A stretch of 64,000 nucleotides of DNA from contig JACCLO010000001.1 in assembly GCA_029448655.1 (NCBI GenBank), positions 4,154,001 through 4,218,000 on the forward strand, written 5' to 3'. Under the pieces are notes generated by a model. That model saw nothing but the letters and a program-made list of their open reading frames with translations, was not told where the DNA came from and ran no database searches. This DNA comes from Wolfiporia cocos (Eukaryota; Basidiomycota; Agaricomycetes; Polyporales; Phaeolaceae). Of this stretch, positions 49,073 through 60,248 are shown piece by piece (the first letter of the stretch is position 1; the number at the start of each line of letters is the position of its first letter). Made by a program: the position numbers and the translations under genes.

Positions 49073-50790
49073 AACTATGCCAGCCAATGGCGGCGGTGGG
49101 GCGCGACTGTGGCGATCACAGCGCGCGAGCCGTGCGCCGAGCTCGAGGAGGGGCTGCGCGTGGGTGCGAGCCCCAACGCCGGTGCGTGCCGGCATACAGG
49201 TACGGGTGCAGGGGATATCGATATCGCGTCGATGCCCGGCTCGGCGTCCGACGTGCGTGCGCTGCGCGATCGCGAGCCTGCCCGCGCCCGAGCTGCGGGC
49301 TCTGCGAGGAAATCGCCGGTGTACGTCGATTGATGATGAGCGTCGCGCCGCCGCCGTCGCACTCGCCACAGACCGCGCAAGGCAACGCAAGCTCGAGCTC
49401 GACCCCGACCCGCCCAACCGGTGCGGTCTGTGCGTACGTATCGGCAGGCTGCTGCTGCAGCAGCCACCGGGAGAGTGTGCCCCGCAAGGCAAGCGGCGCG
49501 CCACTTGTCCACGTTCGCCGATTCCCATGGTCTGGTCTGGTCCGGTCAGCTCCCGCCCTGGCGTGACAGCTGCTCCACACCGTGCACCCGGTAGCTTGGT
49601 GGGGCCTGTAGCGGCCATATATTAATGCCCGAAGTGGTTGCCAGGGACGACCGATGTTCGTCCGTCCGTTGGAGCAGTACTAGTGCCGTTCTTGCGAGGA
49701 GCTGCGAAGCGGCATCAGCGCAATCCGCGCCGCGTTCGTGGGTACCCCCGCGCGGCATTGTCTGATGAGCATCTGCGTCCGCGCGCGTCGGCGTCCCGCG
49801 AGGCTGCTGGCGGCGGCGAGATTGAGTGTGGCGCGCCACACGGCCACACGGCCACTCTGCGCACGCTTCCATGCATGCAGCCTGGCGCGCCGCCGGCGCG
49901 ATTGATTGCACGCGCGCAGGTGCGCCGCGGCGCGGCCCGCTGATAGATGGGGAGCCCGTCGCCAGCGCCGCTCTGCAAATGCGCTCCGCTGCAAAGACAC
50001 CGGGCTGCACCGCGCGGCATTGTGCGGGACGGGGCACGGTCTCCGCCAATCGCAGCGCTCCACTGCATGTGGGCGCCGCTCCACGGTGTGTGTGTGTGTG
50101 CGGGCGGGCGCTGGCAGGGGCAGGGAAGATCGCGCGCGACGCCTGGCAAAGCCCGCGGGGCGCCCTCTGGATCGTTCGCCTTCCCTGTCCCGCAGGGCGG
50201 CGCCGATTGGCCGGAGAGCACAGAGAAGGGTACAGCGTCCGGGGGGCGAGGCGTCGTCGCAGCCCTCGCGTTCGCGTTCCATTCCGCGCGGGCGCCCCCC
50301 TCCTTCCCGCCGTTTCCCGTGCAGCCATCAGCGTGAAACGCAGCGATGTATGCAGTGGGATCTCGCGGGGGGTGCTATAGATGCCGCTGTCAGGGCCTGT
50401 CATGGCACCTGTCAGGCGGGCAGCAGAAGCGATCAGGCGCGTGCAGAGACGAGATGGTGCGCGTCGATTGCCCAGAGGACGGGTGCAGGGACGCGCGCAA
50501 GCGACGTCGCCGGCGGGATCTGGGCGTGCGCGTGCTGCGTCGCACTGCCGGCGGAAGGGCACGCACGCGCCGGGTGCAGTGGGGGTTGAATGGCGCTGAT
50601 CGCCACGGCGGGATCGCGTACGGCGTTGCACGCGCAGGATGACGACGCCGCGCGCGTGCGGGCTGCAGGGAAGCGCGGCGCGGCGGAGGGAATTGGGTCA
50701 AGCGTCGCAGCGAGCCGAGCGCAGCGTGCGCGTTGTGGCGGCGGGCGAGGCGGGGGCCGGGCATCACGCCAAGGTGATAGATGGGTGGCG

Positions 50791-50850
50791 AGTCGGGCAG
50801 CTGGCGTCCGTGTCGGGCAGGTGGCGTCCTTGCCAGGCAGCTGGCCTGCC
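50791..50850 (+). repeat. About 20-bp degenerate tandem repeat
   Basis: Three imperfect units around tcgggcagctggcgtcc, at about 50793, 50813 and 50833. Confidence 0.7.
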
Positions 50851-51175
50851 TGTCACGCTGTGATCCTGCGGGATGCCCGCAACTGAATAGAGATGCAGAT
50901 GCGACGGGCAGAGGCAGGGCGAGGCGAGGAGAAGGGCGCGGGCGCGATACGCGGCAGGGCAGCGGGGGCTGGGACCGCGCGGCGACTTGGCTGGGTGCGG
51001 CGCGGCGACGGCCAGCGGGCTCGGCACGGGCGGCGGGCGGCGAGAGGCCGGCAGTGCGATGGCCGGCAGTGCGACGGCAGCGGGCAGCGAGCTCGAGCTC
51101 GCGGGGATCGGGACGCGATCTTGGCGGCCGGATGGGAGTTGCCTGATTGGACGCCGCAGATTCGCGCGAGATTCG

Positions 51176-51254
51176 CTGCATTCGCTCGGGCTGGGCTGCA
51201 TTCGCTCCTGCATTCGCTCGGGCTGCTATTGCAAGGCTGGGCTGCATTCGCTCG
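51176..51254 (+). repeat. Clustered ctgcattcgctcg repeats
   Basis: Four copies of ctgcattcgctcS with spacers rich in ggctg, in the presumed upstream region of the homeobox gene. Confidence 0.75.
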
Positions 51255-51518
51255 CGTATTCGTCGCGCTCTCCCTGCTTCATCTCCTCCGAGCCGCGACG
51301 CGTGAGAGCGCAGCGACCATCAGCACGCGAGCGCCGACGCCATCAGTGCACCGCTGCGAGAGTGTTGGACACCCGACGGAGTGCGCCTTGGCGGTGCTCG
51401 CCCACTCAGGGTCGCCCCGGCTGCAGACCGTGCCTGGCGAGCGCCCTCCTCCCACACGCACACCGCTCCTCGCTCTTCCCTGCCGCCACCAGCCGTGTGA
51501 GCCCCGCGCGACAGATCC

Positions 51519-51554
51519 CGTCGCCCAGCACTCGTCCGTCGCCCAGCACTCGTC
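51519..51554 (+). repeat. Perfect 18-bp tandem duplication
   Basis: Two exact adjacent copies of cgtcgcccagcactcgtc, about 200 bp upstream of the predicted homeobox start. Confidence 0.9.
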
Positions 51555-51748
51555 CAGCAGGCGCACCCGCTGCCCGTGCCCCCGGAGGCTGCTGCGCGAT
51601 CGCCATTGCACCGCGCGACTATAGGCCCCGGCCAGCTGGCACCCATCGCAGATCAGGGATCCAGGGCCGCCCCACCCACTCCCTGCCCCCGCAGCCGCAT
51701 CACGCCCGCGCGCCTCCGCCCACCCGCGCCCAGACGCAGATCGTATAT

Positions 51749-54491
51749 ATGCCGCACTGCCCCCCGCCCCCGCATCCGCCCCGTCTCGCGGGCACGCACC
51801 CCCACGAGCACCACCCGTCTCCGTCCCCCGCGCGCGAGCCCGGCTCTCCCTCCAGCTCCCCCCCCGCGCACCACGCCCGCCTGCGTGCCCACCCCGCGCC
51901 CCCGTATCCCCCGTACCCCTCCTGCGCCCCCGCCTGCCCCCGCCCCCACCACCCGCACCCGCCCGCGCAGACGTGCGTGCCGTCCCTCATCCCGCCGGGC
52001 ATGGACCCCGCCCACGTCGACATGCGCCAGTTCTACCCGTACACCCCGAACGAGGTCAAGCACCGCAAGCGCACCACCCGCCCCCAGCTCCGCGTCCTCG
52101 AGGACCACTACCGCCGCGACACCAAGCCCAACGCCCAGACCCGCCGCCGCCTCGCCGCCGAGCTCGAGATGACGCCCCGCGGCGTGCAGGTGCGTCCCGT
52201 CCTCCGCCGCGAGCCGTGCGCATCGATGGTCCCGCTGCTGACCCCACGCACAGGTCTGGTTCCAGAACCGCCGGGCCAAAACGAAGCTGCAGGCGAAGAA
52301 GCTCACCTCCACCTCCACGTCCGCGCCCTCGTCCTCGTCCTCCCCGGGCTCGTCCTCCTCCCCGTCCGAGCACTCCCCGCCCGCGCCGGGCATCGTCACC
52401 TTCGACGTGCGCAGCGGCACGCAGGAGGGCGCGTTTGCGCTCGAGCGGCGCGGGAGCTTCGACGCCGCGCTGGGCCGCCGGGAGAGCTTCGACGCCGGCG
52501 TGGGCCGCGCGGGCCACGCACGCGAAGGCTCGGGCTCGGGCTCGTCCGCCTCCGGCGACACCGCGACGCCGACGCCGACGAGCGCGCAGGTGCAGGTGCA
52601 GGGTGCGCCGCCGCGCGAGGCGCGCGCGGAGGAGCTGCGGTACGACGCCGCCGCCGCCGCGTCGCGCCATGCGAGCTTCGACGCGGGCGCGGGCGGGCAG
52701 TATGCGTTTGGGCGCGCGGGCTTCGACGCCGCGCGCGATGGCTTTGACGGGCCGTCCGGCTACGACGACGCAAGGGCCAGCTTTGACAGCTCAAGCGCAA
52801 GCTTCGACGCGTCGGCGGGCTATGGTGCGCATGCGCACGAGTGGCCGAGGCGCGCGGGCCGAACCGAGGCGACGCCCGTCATGGCGTTCGAGCGCGGCGT
52901 CAGGATGGAGTTCTCGTCGCCCTTCGCGCAGCCCGCGCCGCCCGCCCGCGCAGAACCGAGCCCGTTCCCGATCGCACCGCACCACAACCACAGCCACAGC
53001 CAGCACCACCAAAACCACGCCCACCCCCAGCATCACCACCACCACGCCAGCCAGGGCCCCGTGCAGACACACCTCCCGGGCCACCCCAGCCACCTGTTCG
53101 TACACAGCCTGTCGCCGCCGCCCGCGTACGAGTACGACGCGCCGTCGCCGCACGACCTCCTCGCGCTCCGGCGGCCGTCGCTCCCGCTCTCGTTGCACGC
53201 GCACCCGCACGCGCACCTCGCCGCGCACGACCCGCTGCTGCGGCGCGCGTCGATCGCGACGCCGTACCCCGCGGACGCGCACGCGCTGCGCCTCGGCATG
53301 CACCCGCTCGCGCACGTCGCCGTGCAAGCGAACGCGCGCACCCGCCGCGCCCTCGCCGCCGCCGCCGCCGCCGCACACGCACACGCGCCGTCGTACCTCC
53401 CCGCCGCGCCCGGGCCCGGGCCGCTCCCTGCGCCCGGCTTCCAGTTCGGCGCGCCGCGCGCGGGGGACGCCCGCCGCGGGTCGGTCGAGAGCGAGCCCGG
53501 CACGGCGGACAGCGCGAGCGCGAGCGCGGGCGCGGGCTCGCGCTTCTCGAGCTTCGCAAGCTTTTCCAGCGCGACGAGCTGGGCGGAGAGCGAGGACGGA
53601 AAGGAGCCCGCCGAGGGCCGGAGGGGGAGCTGGTGAGTGTCCTTGCCTTGCGCTGCTCTGCGCGGCGCGCGGCGCAGGCGGAGGCTGACCCGGTCTCGCC
53701 CTTGCAGCGCGCAGGTCTTGGAGATGTTCAGTGGGCTTGGCGTCGACGGCGCGAGGGCCCGCCCGCCGCAGCCGCAGCCACAGCAGCCACAGCAGCAGCA
53801 GCACCTCGCGCAGATGCAGCGCCAGCCATCCCTGCCGTACGCGCACCCGCACGCGAGCCCCGGCGCCGCCCCGCACGCGGACCCGAGCGAGGGCGAGGCG
53901 CTGCCGAGCGTGAAGGTGTACGCCGCGGGCGGCCACCACTACCCGCCCGGCGGCGCGCCCGCGCCGCCCATCCGCCGGTCGCAGTCGAGCGAGCTCGCAC
54001 ACGCGCTGTCGGGCCCCGGCGCGCGCAGTGCGCAAGAGGTGCGTGTCCACGCGCGCGCGGCGAGCGAGGCTGACGTGCGCCGCGTGTCCCCGCGTGCCCG
54101 CTTGCAGAGCGTGCCCGACAGCAGCAGTATGCAGCCCCTCCTCCCTGCCGGGTTCGAGTACGCTGATCCCCCCGCGCCAGAGGCCTGCAGCGCCGCCGCC
54201 GCCGCCGCCGCCGCCGCCAGCGCGTACGCGTACGACACGATCAAGGGCGTCGACGCGTACGCCGCCGCCGCGGCGTTCGAGATGTCCGGCGGCGTCGCGG
54301 TGTACCCCGACGGGTACGCGATGGACGTGTACGAGTACGCGGACGTGCCCGGGGCCGCCGCGCAGGCGGGCGCGGGCGCGCCGAGCCCCACGTACGAGGG
54401 CGGCGCGGTCGAGTTCATGAACACGTGCGTGCCCGCGTCGTTCGTCGCGTTCGGGCCGTGCCCGCCCGCCCCGCAGGGCTACGCGCAATAG
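51749..54491 (+). CDS. Homeodomain transcription factor, very GC-rich
   Basis: Three exons, 51749-52189, 52254-53632 and 53708-54491, giving 867 aa. The homeodomain spans residues about 104-161: KHRKRTTRPQLRVLEDHY, then TRRRLAAELEMTPRGVQ joined across intron 1 to VWFQNRRAKTKLQ, with the invariant W-F-x-N-x-R helix 3. The rest is low complexity: Pro/His-rich N-terminus, repeated SFDA-type motifs (residues about 200-330), His-rich, Ala-runs and Gln-runs. It is likely a nuclear regulator of development, like the Hom1/Hom2-type proteins of mushrooms. It is not of the mating-type HD1/HD2 pair arrangement, since no divergent partner is adjacent. The start is the first Met after a stop-free but unconvincing upstream frame, and the N-terminus could be longer. 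Confidence 0.85.
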
Positions 54492-57013
54492 CACCCGCCG
54501 CGCCGGGCCCGCCCTGCTCGTCTGCCCGTGTCCGTGTGCCCGTCTGCCCGTCTGCCCGTTGACTCTGCCCCCGCGTGTCATAGTGTATAATGGCCTATTG
54601 TCGTCTCTTGTACCGCACCCGCTCGCGCCCGCGCTGCGCGTGCCGCGTCTCCGCGTTGGCTGACTCTGCGTGGGGTCGTCCCGCCCCGATCTGCTGCCGC
54701 CCATCTCGCCCACCATCTCGCCCACCATCTCGCTCCTGCAAGGCATCATCACCACATCGACTCTCGTTTGTACCACAGCACGCGCCGGTCCTCATCATCA
54801 TCGCCATCGCCACCATCATCTCTCCTTCCTCCGTCTGTCTCTCCCGTTCCCCTCTTTTCGTCTTCTTTTTTATTATCTCTATCTGTCTGTGCTCGTGCCG
54901 TCGCCACGCTCACCCGCTTGTCTATCGCTTGCTCGCATCGCTCGTACATACTCTACCCGTACATGCATTATAGTGCCGTCCCTCGCTTTCGCCGCGCTCG
55001 AACTCCGCCCCTCGTTGAGTCGTTGTCCCGCTTCGCCCCCCCGTCCCGCGCGCCCCGCCGCCGCCGCCGGTGTTGTGCCTGCCGTTTGTCGTGTACTGCT
55101 ATCTTACTGCGCGCGCGCGCGGGGGGGCTTTCCTGTATATACTAAACTGTGCAATTTAGAACGTAATCGGACGTTGGCGTGTTGGCTGGTCTGCGTGGTA
55201 GGGTAGGTCCTTCACGCGGTATGTGCGCGCTGATGCATCCACACGGGCACTGGTCTCCCTTGCAGTAGACAGGTCGTGCGACTTTTGGATCCTTAGCCTC
55301 TGCGTGTCCTGGTCTGAGCGCTGAGCGAGGACCGGTGTGCCCGAATGGTCTGGAGTGAAACGCGTCGCGTCGCGGTCACGGGGTCGCGTCGGCCCTAAGT
55401 TCAGACTCGGGCTTGCTGAGTCTGCTAGGTTGATCGTCCAGTGCTGCGCATTTCGCTCAAAATGTAGCTTGGTTTCCTCGATGTAACTGCCAGGGGAGCA
55501 GCCTTAGCAGCGTCGGACTTGGGACTTACTTGTGCAGACTTGTGATACTTGAGATCCGAGTGGAAAGCTCGTGAGCGTATTAAGAGAGGGAGCCGCGGTA
55601 CCTCGGACAAGTGGGCTGAAGATCGAGATCGGCAATAGCCTTATTTTATGGTGTACCGGCTCAATACTTTGGCTGGACCCCTTCTGCGCAATCACTATTG
55701 CAGAGGCAACAATGCATCAAGAAATATTTGTGTGGATACTAGATATGTAGATGATATTTGCTATATGATTTTCGTTTACATTCCTGGCTTATGCCATTGT
55801 GCACAGTGACAGATGTTGTGCTTTCGAGGCTCTGGGGACCCAGGGTATGTATCTAGGATATGTGTCGCGCACTGCGGCCGAAGAGAATTGCCAATACTCG
55901 TCTGCAGATACACGTTACTTAATTACCCAGAATTTCCAAAAACCATTTCGGCCTACTCTATTGTAGTTCCCGGCACAGGATCGCGCAAAATTATGTCATT
56001 TGGTGGCTGATGAGAGGGAACAGTACGTTGTTGTTATCATCTCACCTTTGAAAAGGATAATCAATCAGGCAAGTGCTTCAGAGTTCATATAAGCAAGCAT
56101 ATGTAAGAACCGTCGATTCTCGCCAGAACGCCATCAGAGAAGCCCGCAGTCGTCGCGTGCGATTTCGATGTGGCGTCGTGCTTGTCCATTGCACGGGAGC
56201 TAAGTCATCTTCACCCTCATATGTTGATTTTTTCGTTGCTTGAACGGCTCGGCAGGCTCCGTCTCAACAGAAACACAGCACAAAATAGGAGGGACGGATA
56301 TAAAGATAGCATTGCCAAGCGCTCTACATAGACGTTTGGTGCTCTCTGCCTCGAGCAGAGAGCAGAATGCATATTCACCTCGTGGATGATAGATGCAACG
56401 CCAACAGAGATGGTGATGGGTGCCCTCAGGCGTATCACCTGCCGTTTGATCGTGCAATCTTTATGATTTAGTAACCTTGCGTTTCAAGCTTGAGATGAAT
56501 GCAGTAGGTACTCAGCTAAAAGGTGCACACGATTCAGCATCCCGTGCGTGGATATAAACTTTTGTACACTTTGAACAGCATAAGACCCTATTCCAAGATT
56601 ATACCCGCATTTTACTAGACGTCCACAGCGAGGTCGTCTGACTAGTGAGTTAAGATTTGCATCAAATGCTGTTGCTCTAGCCTCTAAGCTTCCGCTTTAT
56701 CTTCTCATCATCTAGAATGCGATACGGGAATGTGTGAATCGATGCAAAGGCTATGCATGAAAAAGGTATTGGGAAACTTCTGTTCTTATGTGCAAGGCAC
56801 CATCTCCACTGTCAGCATCTATCATTGCAATATCAATGATACCAGCAATCATGACGGGAAGCTAGGCAATGAGTATTAAAATGCGGCTCTATGAAGAATC
56901 GAGACACCAAACCCTCGGCGACTCGTCCTGAGACCCCATAGACATGTCGAATACTCCCAGTATCAATGATTATACACAGCTCGCTCAATATAGATAAGCT
57001 CAGTAACCCTTTC
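54492..57013. other. Homeobox 3' flank and DUF6533 promoter
   Basis: Begins with GC-rich 3' UTR-like sequence with short tandem gtctgcccgt and ctcgcccaccat repeats, includes the left copy of a segmental duplication (about 55021-55400), then changes abruptly to AT-richer DNA near 55650. A perfect 10-bp hairpin lies at 56340-56364. No gene is supported. Confidence 0.5.
55021..55400 (+). repeat. Left copy of a segmental duplication
   Basis: Shares long collinear matches with 59044-59445, including gtgtactgctatctta, ttcctgtatatact, gctgatgcatcca, and cgaaacgcgtcgcgtcgcgg-type blocks. It lacks the hairpin insertion of the right copy, so it represents the empty site. Confidence 0.85.
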
Positions 57014-58733
57014 ATGGATCCGTTCAGCATTTCTAAACTGACCACTAGTTTCGTGACGAATTGCTGTAGCCTGGCGGTCACGGGTAGGTACATGCTGTGC
57101 TCATCCACATTGTCTTCTCAAATATGTCAATGCAGCTCTTGTCTTATATGAACACATTATCACTGTGGACCGAGAAATTGACTACATCTGGAAATATCGC
57201 TTTTCTGCAACAACATTTGTTCTTCTTTTCAACAGGCTGGCACTGCTGGCTAGTGCATTTGTTCAGATAGCTTACACATTTCCTACAACCGTTGCTGTGA
57301 GAGTATTTGACTCGACTGATGCCTCCACATACATACATGCACTGACAATAATCGACAGGGGTTGTGATCACTCCATCCTCTACTAATGGCGTCTAGAGCT
57401 CATATTATCCTCTAAATACAGGTGCAGACTTTCGGTCCAATGTAATTACTATCTCGAAATTCTGCTGGAAGCAATAATAGTAGGTAGGTACCATACTAAC
57501 TACTGTATCTCACAATTAAAGGGTTTCTTAGGGTTCTGCACCCTTCGAATCTTTGCTCTCAGTGGGTCGAATTGGTGCTACGCACTGCCACCTTTATTTC
57601 TTGGTATGGGATATCCTGCCCAAACGCTGGTGAGTTCTAATGATAGTGTCCTATTTACAGGGTGTAAACATTGCCGAAGTACGATGTTGTCACAGCCAAG
57701 TACTTTCAGTTTGTCACTGTGGGACATTACCAGCTGTGCATCTATCAGATCGCGGGCAGTGGCAATGGAAGTCTCATGTGAGCATGGCACTTCATCTCCG
57801 ATCCGTGTTAACGTGGCTACAGATGTATGTTCATCGTCGAATATACCCAGGATTATACTGAGAGTAGGTCAGTAAGCTCTGTGGCATCTGGGTGCATAAT
57901 TGTGGCAGAAATATTGGCAACCATTGCAACATCGATACACTCCATACGCTGGGTCGTGCAAGTCAGATCCTCCCGCTTGAAGAGCTCGCTGTACACTGTG
58001 CTACTGACCGGAGGTATGATCTCTCTCAACTATTCCAGTTAATAATATGATGATAGATGAGACTCTGATACACTAATACAACATCTTTTGCAAAGGTGCA
58101 ATATACCTCCTGTGTGTGATTATATGCTCGTTTATCAGAGTGACGATTTGTCTGATACATTCTCAAGGGTCTTCATCGTTGTGTATGTTGCCACGTTCAT
58201 AGCGCAGTTTGGGAACATCACGAACAGTGCAGCTGTAAGTGCTCACAAGTCACTCAAATTGACAGACGCTGAAACAATACACACAGAGGGTAGTTATGAC
58301 CTTCATGACTGTACTCCAGCAGTTGTAAGCACGTGATAAGCGATGTGCTGTAGTCATGAAAAGATTGACATATTGCTGTTTCAGCATTCCCAATATTCTC
58401 ATCTCTCGATTCATTTTCAATCTACGGCAGCTCTCGACGACCCAAGTTGTCAATACTGGAATTGACCAGCAAGACTCGAGTGTAGATGAATCGGAAAACT
58501 TACAGGTCCAGACAAGTGTGCAATTTGCATCCAGGGTGATGGGAAGCATTGGCGCGCCACTGGACTATAACGGCAGAGTTTACTCGGCAACAGAGATGGA
58601 CGATGAATTGTGCAATGATGATACAGTAAGCGAGACTCAATATTCATTGCAGCTAATTTGCTTATAGATAAGCTCTATAATTGTGCAGACAGGAGATGGC
58701 CATCCTGACCGCTCGGAGATCATGGAAGTGTAG
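57014..58733 (+). CDS. DUF6533 family multi-span membrane protein
   Basis: The start exon 57014-57083 (MDPFSISKLTTSFVTNCC) joins exon 57136 onward to give ALVLYEHIITVDREIDYIWKYR-type sequence, the DUF6533 hallmark (D-R-E-x-x-x-I-W-K). Further exons supply LEILLEAIIVGFCTLRIFAL (the L-R-x-x-A-L helix), CIIVAEILATIATSIHSIRW, a short TM exon beginning GAIYLLCVIICSFI, and IPNILISRFIFNLRQL, the conserved C-terminal end of the TM region. The last exon ends at TAG 58731-58733. About seven membrane spans are expected. These proteins are abundant in Agaricomycetes with no established function. Internal exon limits between about 57290 and 57900 are not resolved, so a defect there is possible. Confidence 0.7.
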
Positions 58734-59043
58734 CAGCCTTCCTCACGTTGCTTACAGAACAGAAAACAAGATGAAAGTCCACAGTCCTGGGGTATTGGTC
58801 GATGAGGTCACATATTGTATCACTATATATGTTCCACTCTGTGAGATATTCTGCAATCTGGAGGACTGGTGGGCTGGATATCCCCATAGATATACCAACA
58901 TTGATGAGCACATAGCTTTGAGATTATACTAAAACATTAAATAGCGCAAAACTTGAGGTCTCATCATGTAATCGCCCAGCAGGGTTGCATAGCTCCGGAT
59001 ACAAGCGCCGAGGATTACACGAGACTCGTATTGGGTCAGTGGT

Positions 59044-59445
59044 GGTCTTATTCCCTCTCGCCCCCGCGCGACGCTGTCGTCCGTGTTGTGCTTGCCGTTT
59101 ATCGTGTACTGCTATCTTAACACGAGCGCGCGGGGCGAGGGCCTTCCTGTATATACTGAACTGTGCAATTGAGAACGTCGGCGCGTTGGCTGGTCTTCGT
59201 GGTAGGATGGGCCCTAGGCTCATAAATCAGCCTGAGTATAGGAAGACAGTCGTTCCTATACTCAGATGGGCTCTTAATACGGCATGTACGTGCTGATGCA
59301 TCCATACGGGCACTAGTCTCCCTTGTAGCAGACAGGTCCTCCAGTATGAATCATCAGGCTCTGCATATGATTGTCTGAGCGAGTACCGGTGTCCGAACGA
59401 TCTGGAGCGAAACGCGTCGCGTCGCGGTCATGGGGTCGCGTCAGC
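59044..59445 (+). repeat. Right copy of a segmental duplication
   Basis: Diverged copy of 55021-55400 in the same orientation, about 4 kb away. It is interrupted by the 52-bp hairpin insertion at 59213-59264. Confidence 0.85.
59206..59271. mobile_element. 52-bp hairpin insertion with 7-bp target duplication (copy 1)
   Basis: Element 59213-59264 is flanked by direct repeats GATGGGC (59206-59212 and 59265-59271). It starts with aggctcataaatcagcct (itself a 5-bp aggct/agcct inverted repeat). It continues with perfect 13-bp arms ctgagtataggaa / ttcctatactcag around the loop gacagtcg; the last base of the right arm (59265) is the first base of the target duplication. The paralogous site near 55205 lacks it. 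Confidence 0.75.
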
Positions 59446-60096
59446 CTTCAACTAACCGTCAGAGGACTTGCCATTGGGATCTACTGATTGATCGTAAAGA
59501 GCTGCGAATTGTACTTGAAACGTGATTGTGCAGACTTCTTCCGTTTCCAGACGGTACGTTTTAGCAAAGTGAGAGGAGATACATGATACATACTTGAGTA
59601 CGTGAGCACCGGGAGGACGACATGCCAGTGCACGCAAAGCCCCAATATTATGTCGGTCTCCTCCGAGCGAACCTGACATGGACATGTCGAGGCGATTGGG
59701 CGCACATATGGCACGTAGTAACGCCGTATGATGTCCTTCGTCTGCTACTGGGTGACAGCTCTGTAAAGCCCAGTCCAAGTGTTTTCTGCAGAGTAGACAA
59801 TCGTTCACAACGATGCAGGATTCCCATTAGATTGTCGTGTTTATGAGTGTGCAATCCAGTTAACTGGGGTTGTATCCCGTCCTGGCTGCTGCGCTAAATT
59901 TTTAGGTTACACAAGTCGACACCCACCTGTACATTCTCTCATCACAGCTGGATATCGTACAATGACACCCTGACGCGTGCATGACACTATACCTAAGTGT
60001 ACCACATAGGGCTAGGCATCCATGCGTTCTTGCTCGCTGTCCACATAGGATGTCAGTCTAGCCAAGTTTCATACCCTCCGTAACGTTTCAAATTCT

Positions 60097-60168
60097 AGTA
60101 CTACATAGGCTCATAAATCAGCCTCTCGAGGAAGGAAGACAGTCGTTCCTTCCTTAGAGAGTACTACA
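60097..60168. mobile_element. 54-bp hairpin insertion with 9-bp target duplication (copy 2)
   Basis: Element 60106-60159 is flanked by direct repeats agtactaca (60097-60105 and 60160-60168). It has the same aggctcataaatcagcct head and the same ggaagacagtcgttcc centre as copy 1. The outer stem sequence is different but still paired (ctctcgaggaa with ttccttagagag, with one mismatch or bulge). Confidence 0.75.
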
Positions 60169-60248
60169 GTCTTGGGCATCTTACCACACGGTGCTACGGC
60201 AGCACGGCCCTTCTGCTTCTTCCTTTCACGGCATTAGCACACCCATGC

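Larger units (their letters stand above)
44701..51748. other. 7-kb GC-rich segment without a supported gene
   Basis: Strikingly GC- and CpG-rich compared with the sequence on its left. Long frames occur simultaneously in several frames on both strands (for example around 45000-46140 and 49550-51250), as expected when stop codons are rare. Their translations are low-complexity Arg/Ala/Pro/Gly chains with no domain. It holds several short tandem repeats and an AT-rich hairpin. It may be the extended 5' region of the homeobox gene downstream. Confidence 0.45.
58734..60248. other. Duplicated flank with two hairpin insertions
   Basis: Contains the right copy of the segmental duplication (59044-59445) and two short hairpin el­ements. 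Remaining frames are short and unsupported. Confidence 0.5.

Noticed and set aside
49546..50631. 361-codon minus-strand frame
   Set aside because: Same reason: stop-poor GC-rich sequence, no motif, and overlapped by comparable frames.
51749..54491. Mating-type (HD1/HD2) locus
   Set aside because: A single homeobox gene without a divergent homeodomain partner or a mitochondrial-intermediate-peptidase neighbour in the window.
52791..54776. 661-codon minus-strand frame
   Set aside because: Antisense shadow of the homeobox gene. Its composition mirrors GC-rich codons of the real gene.
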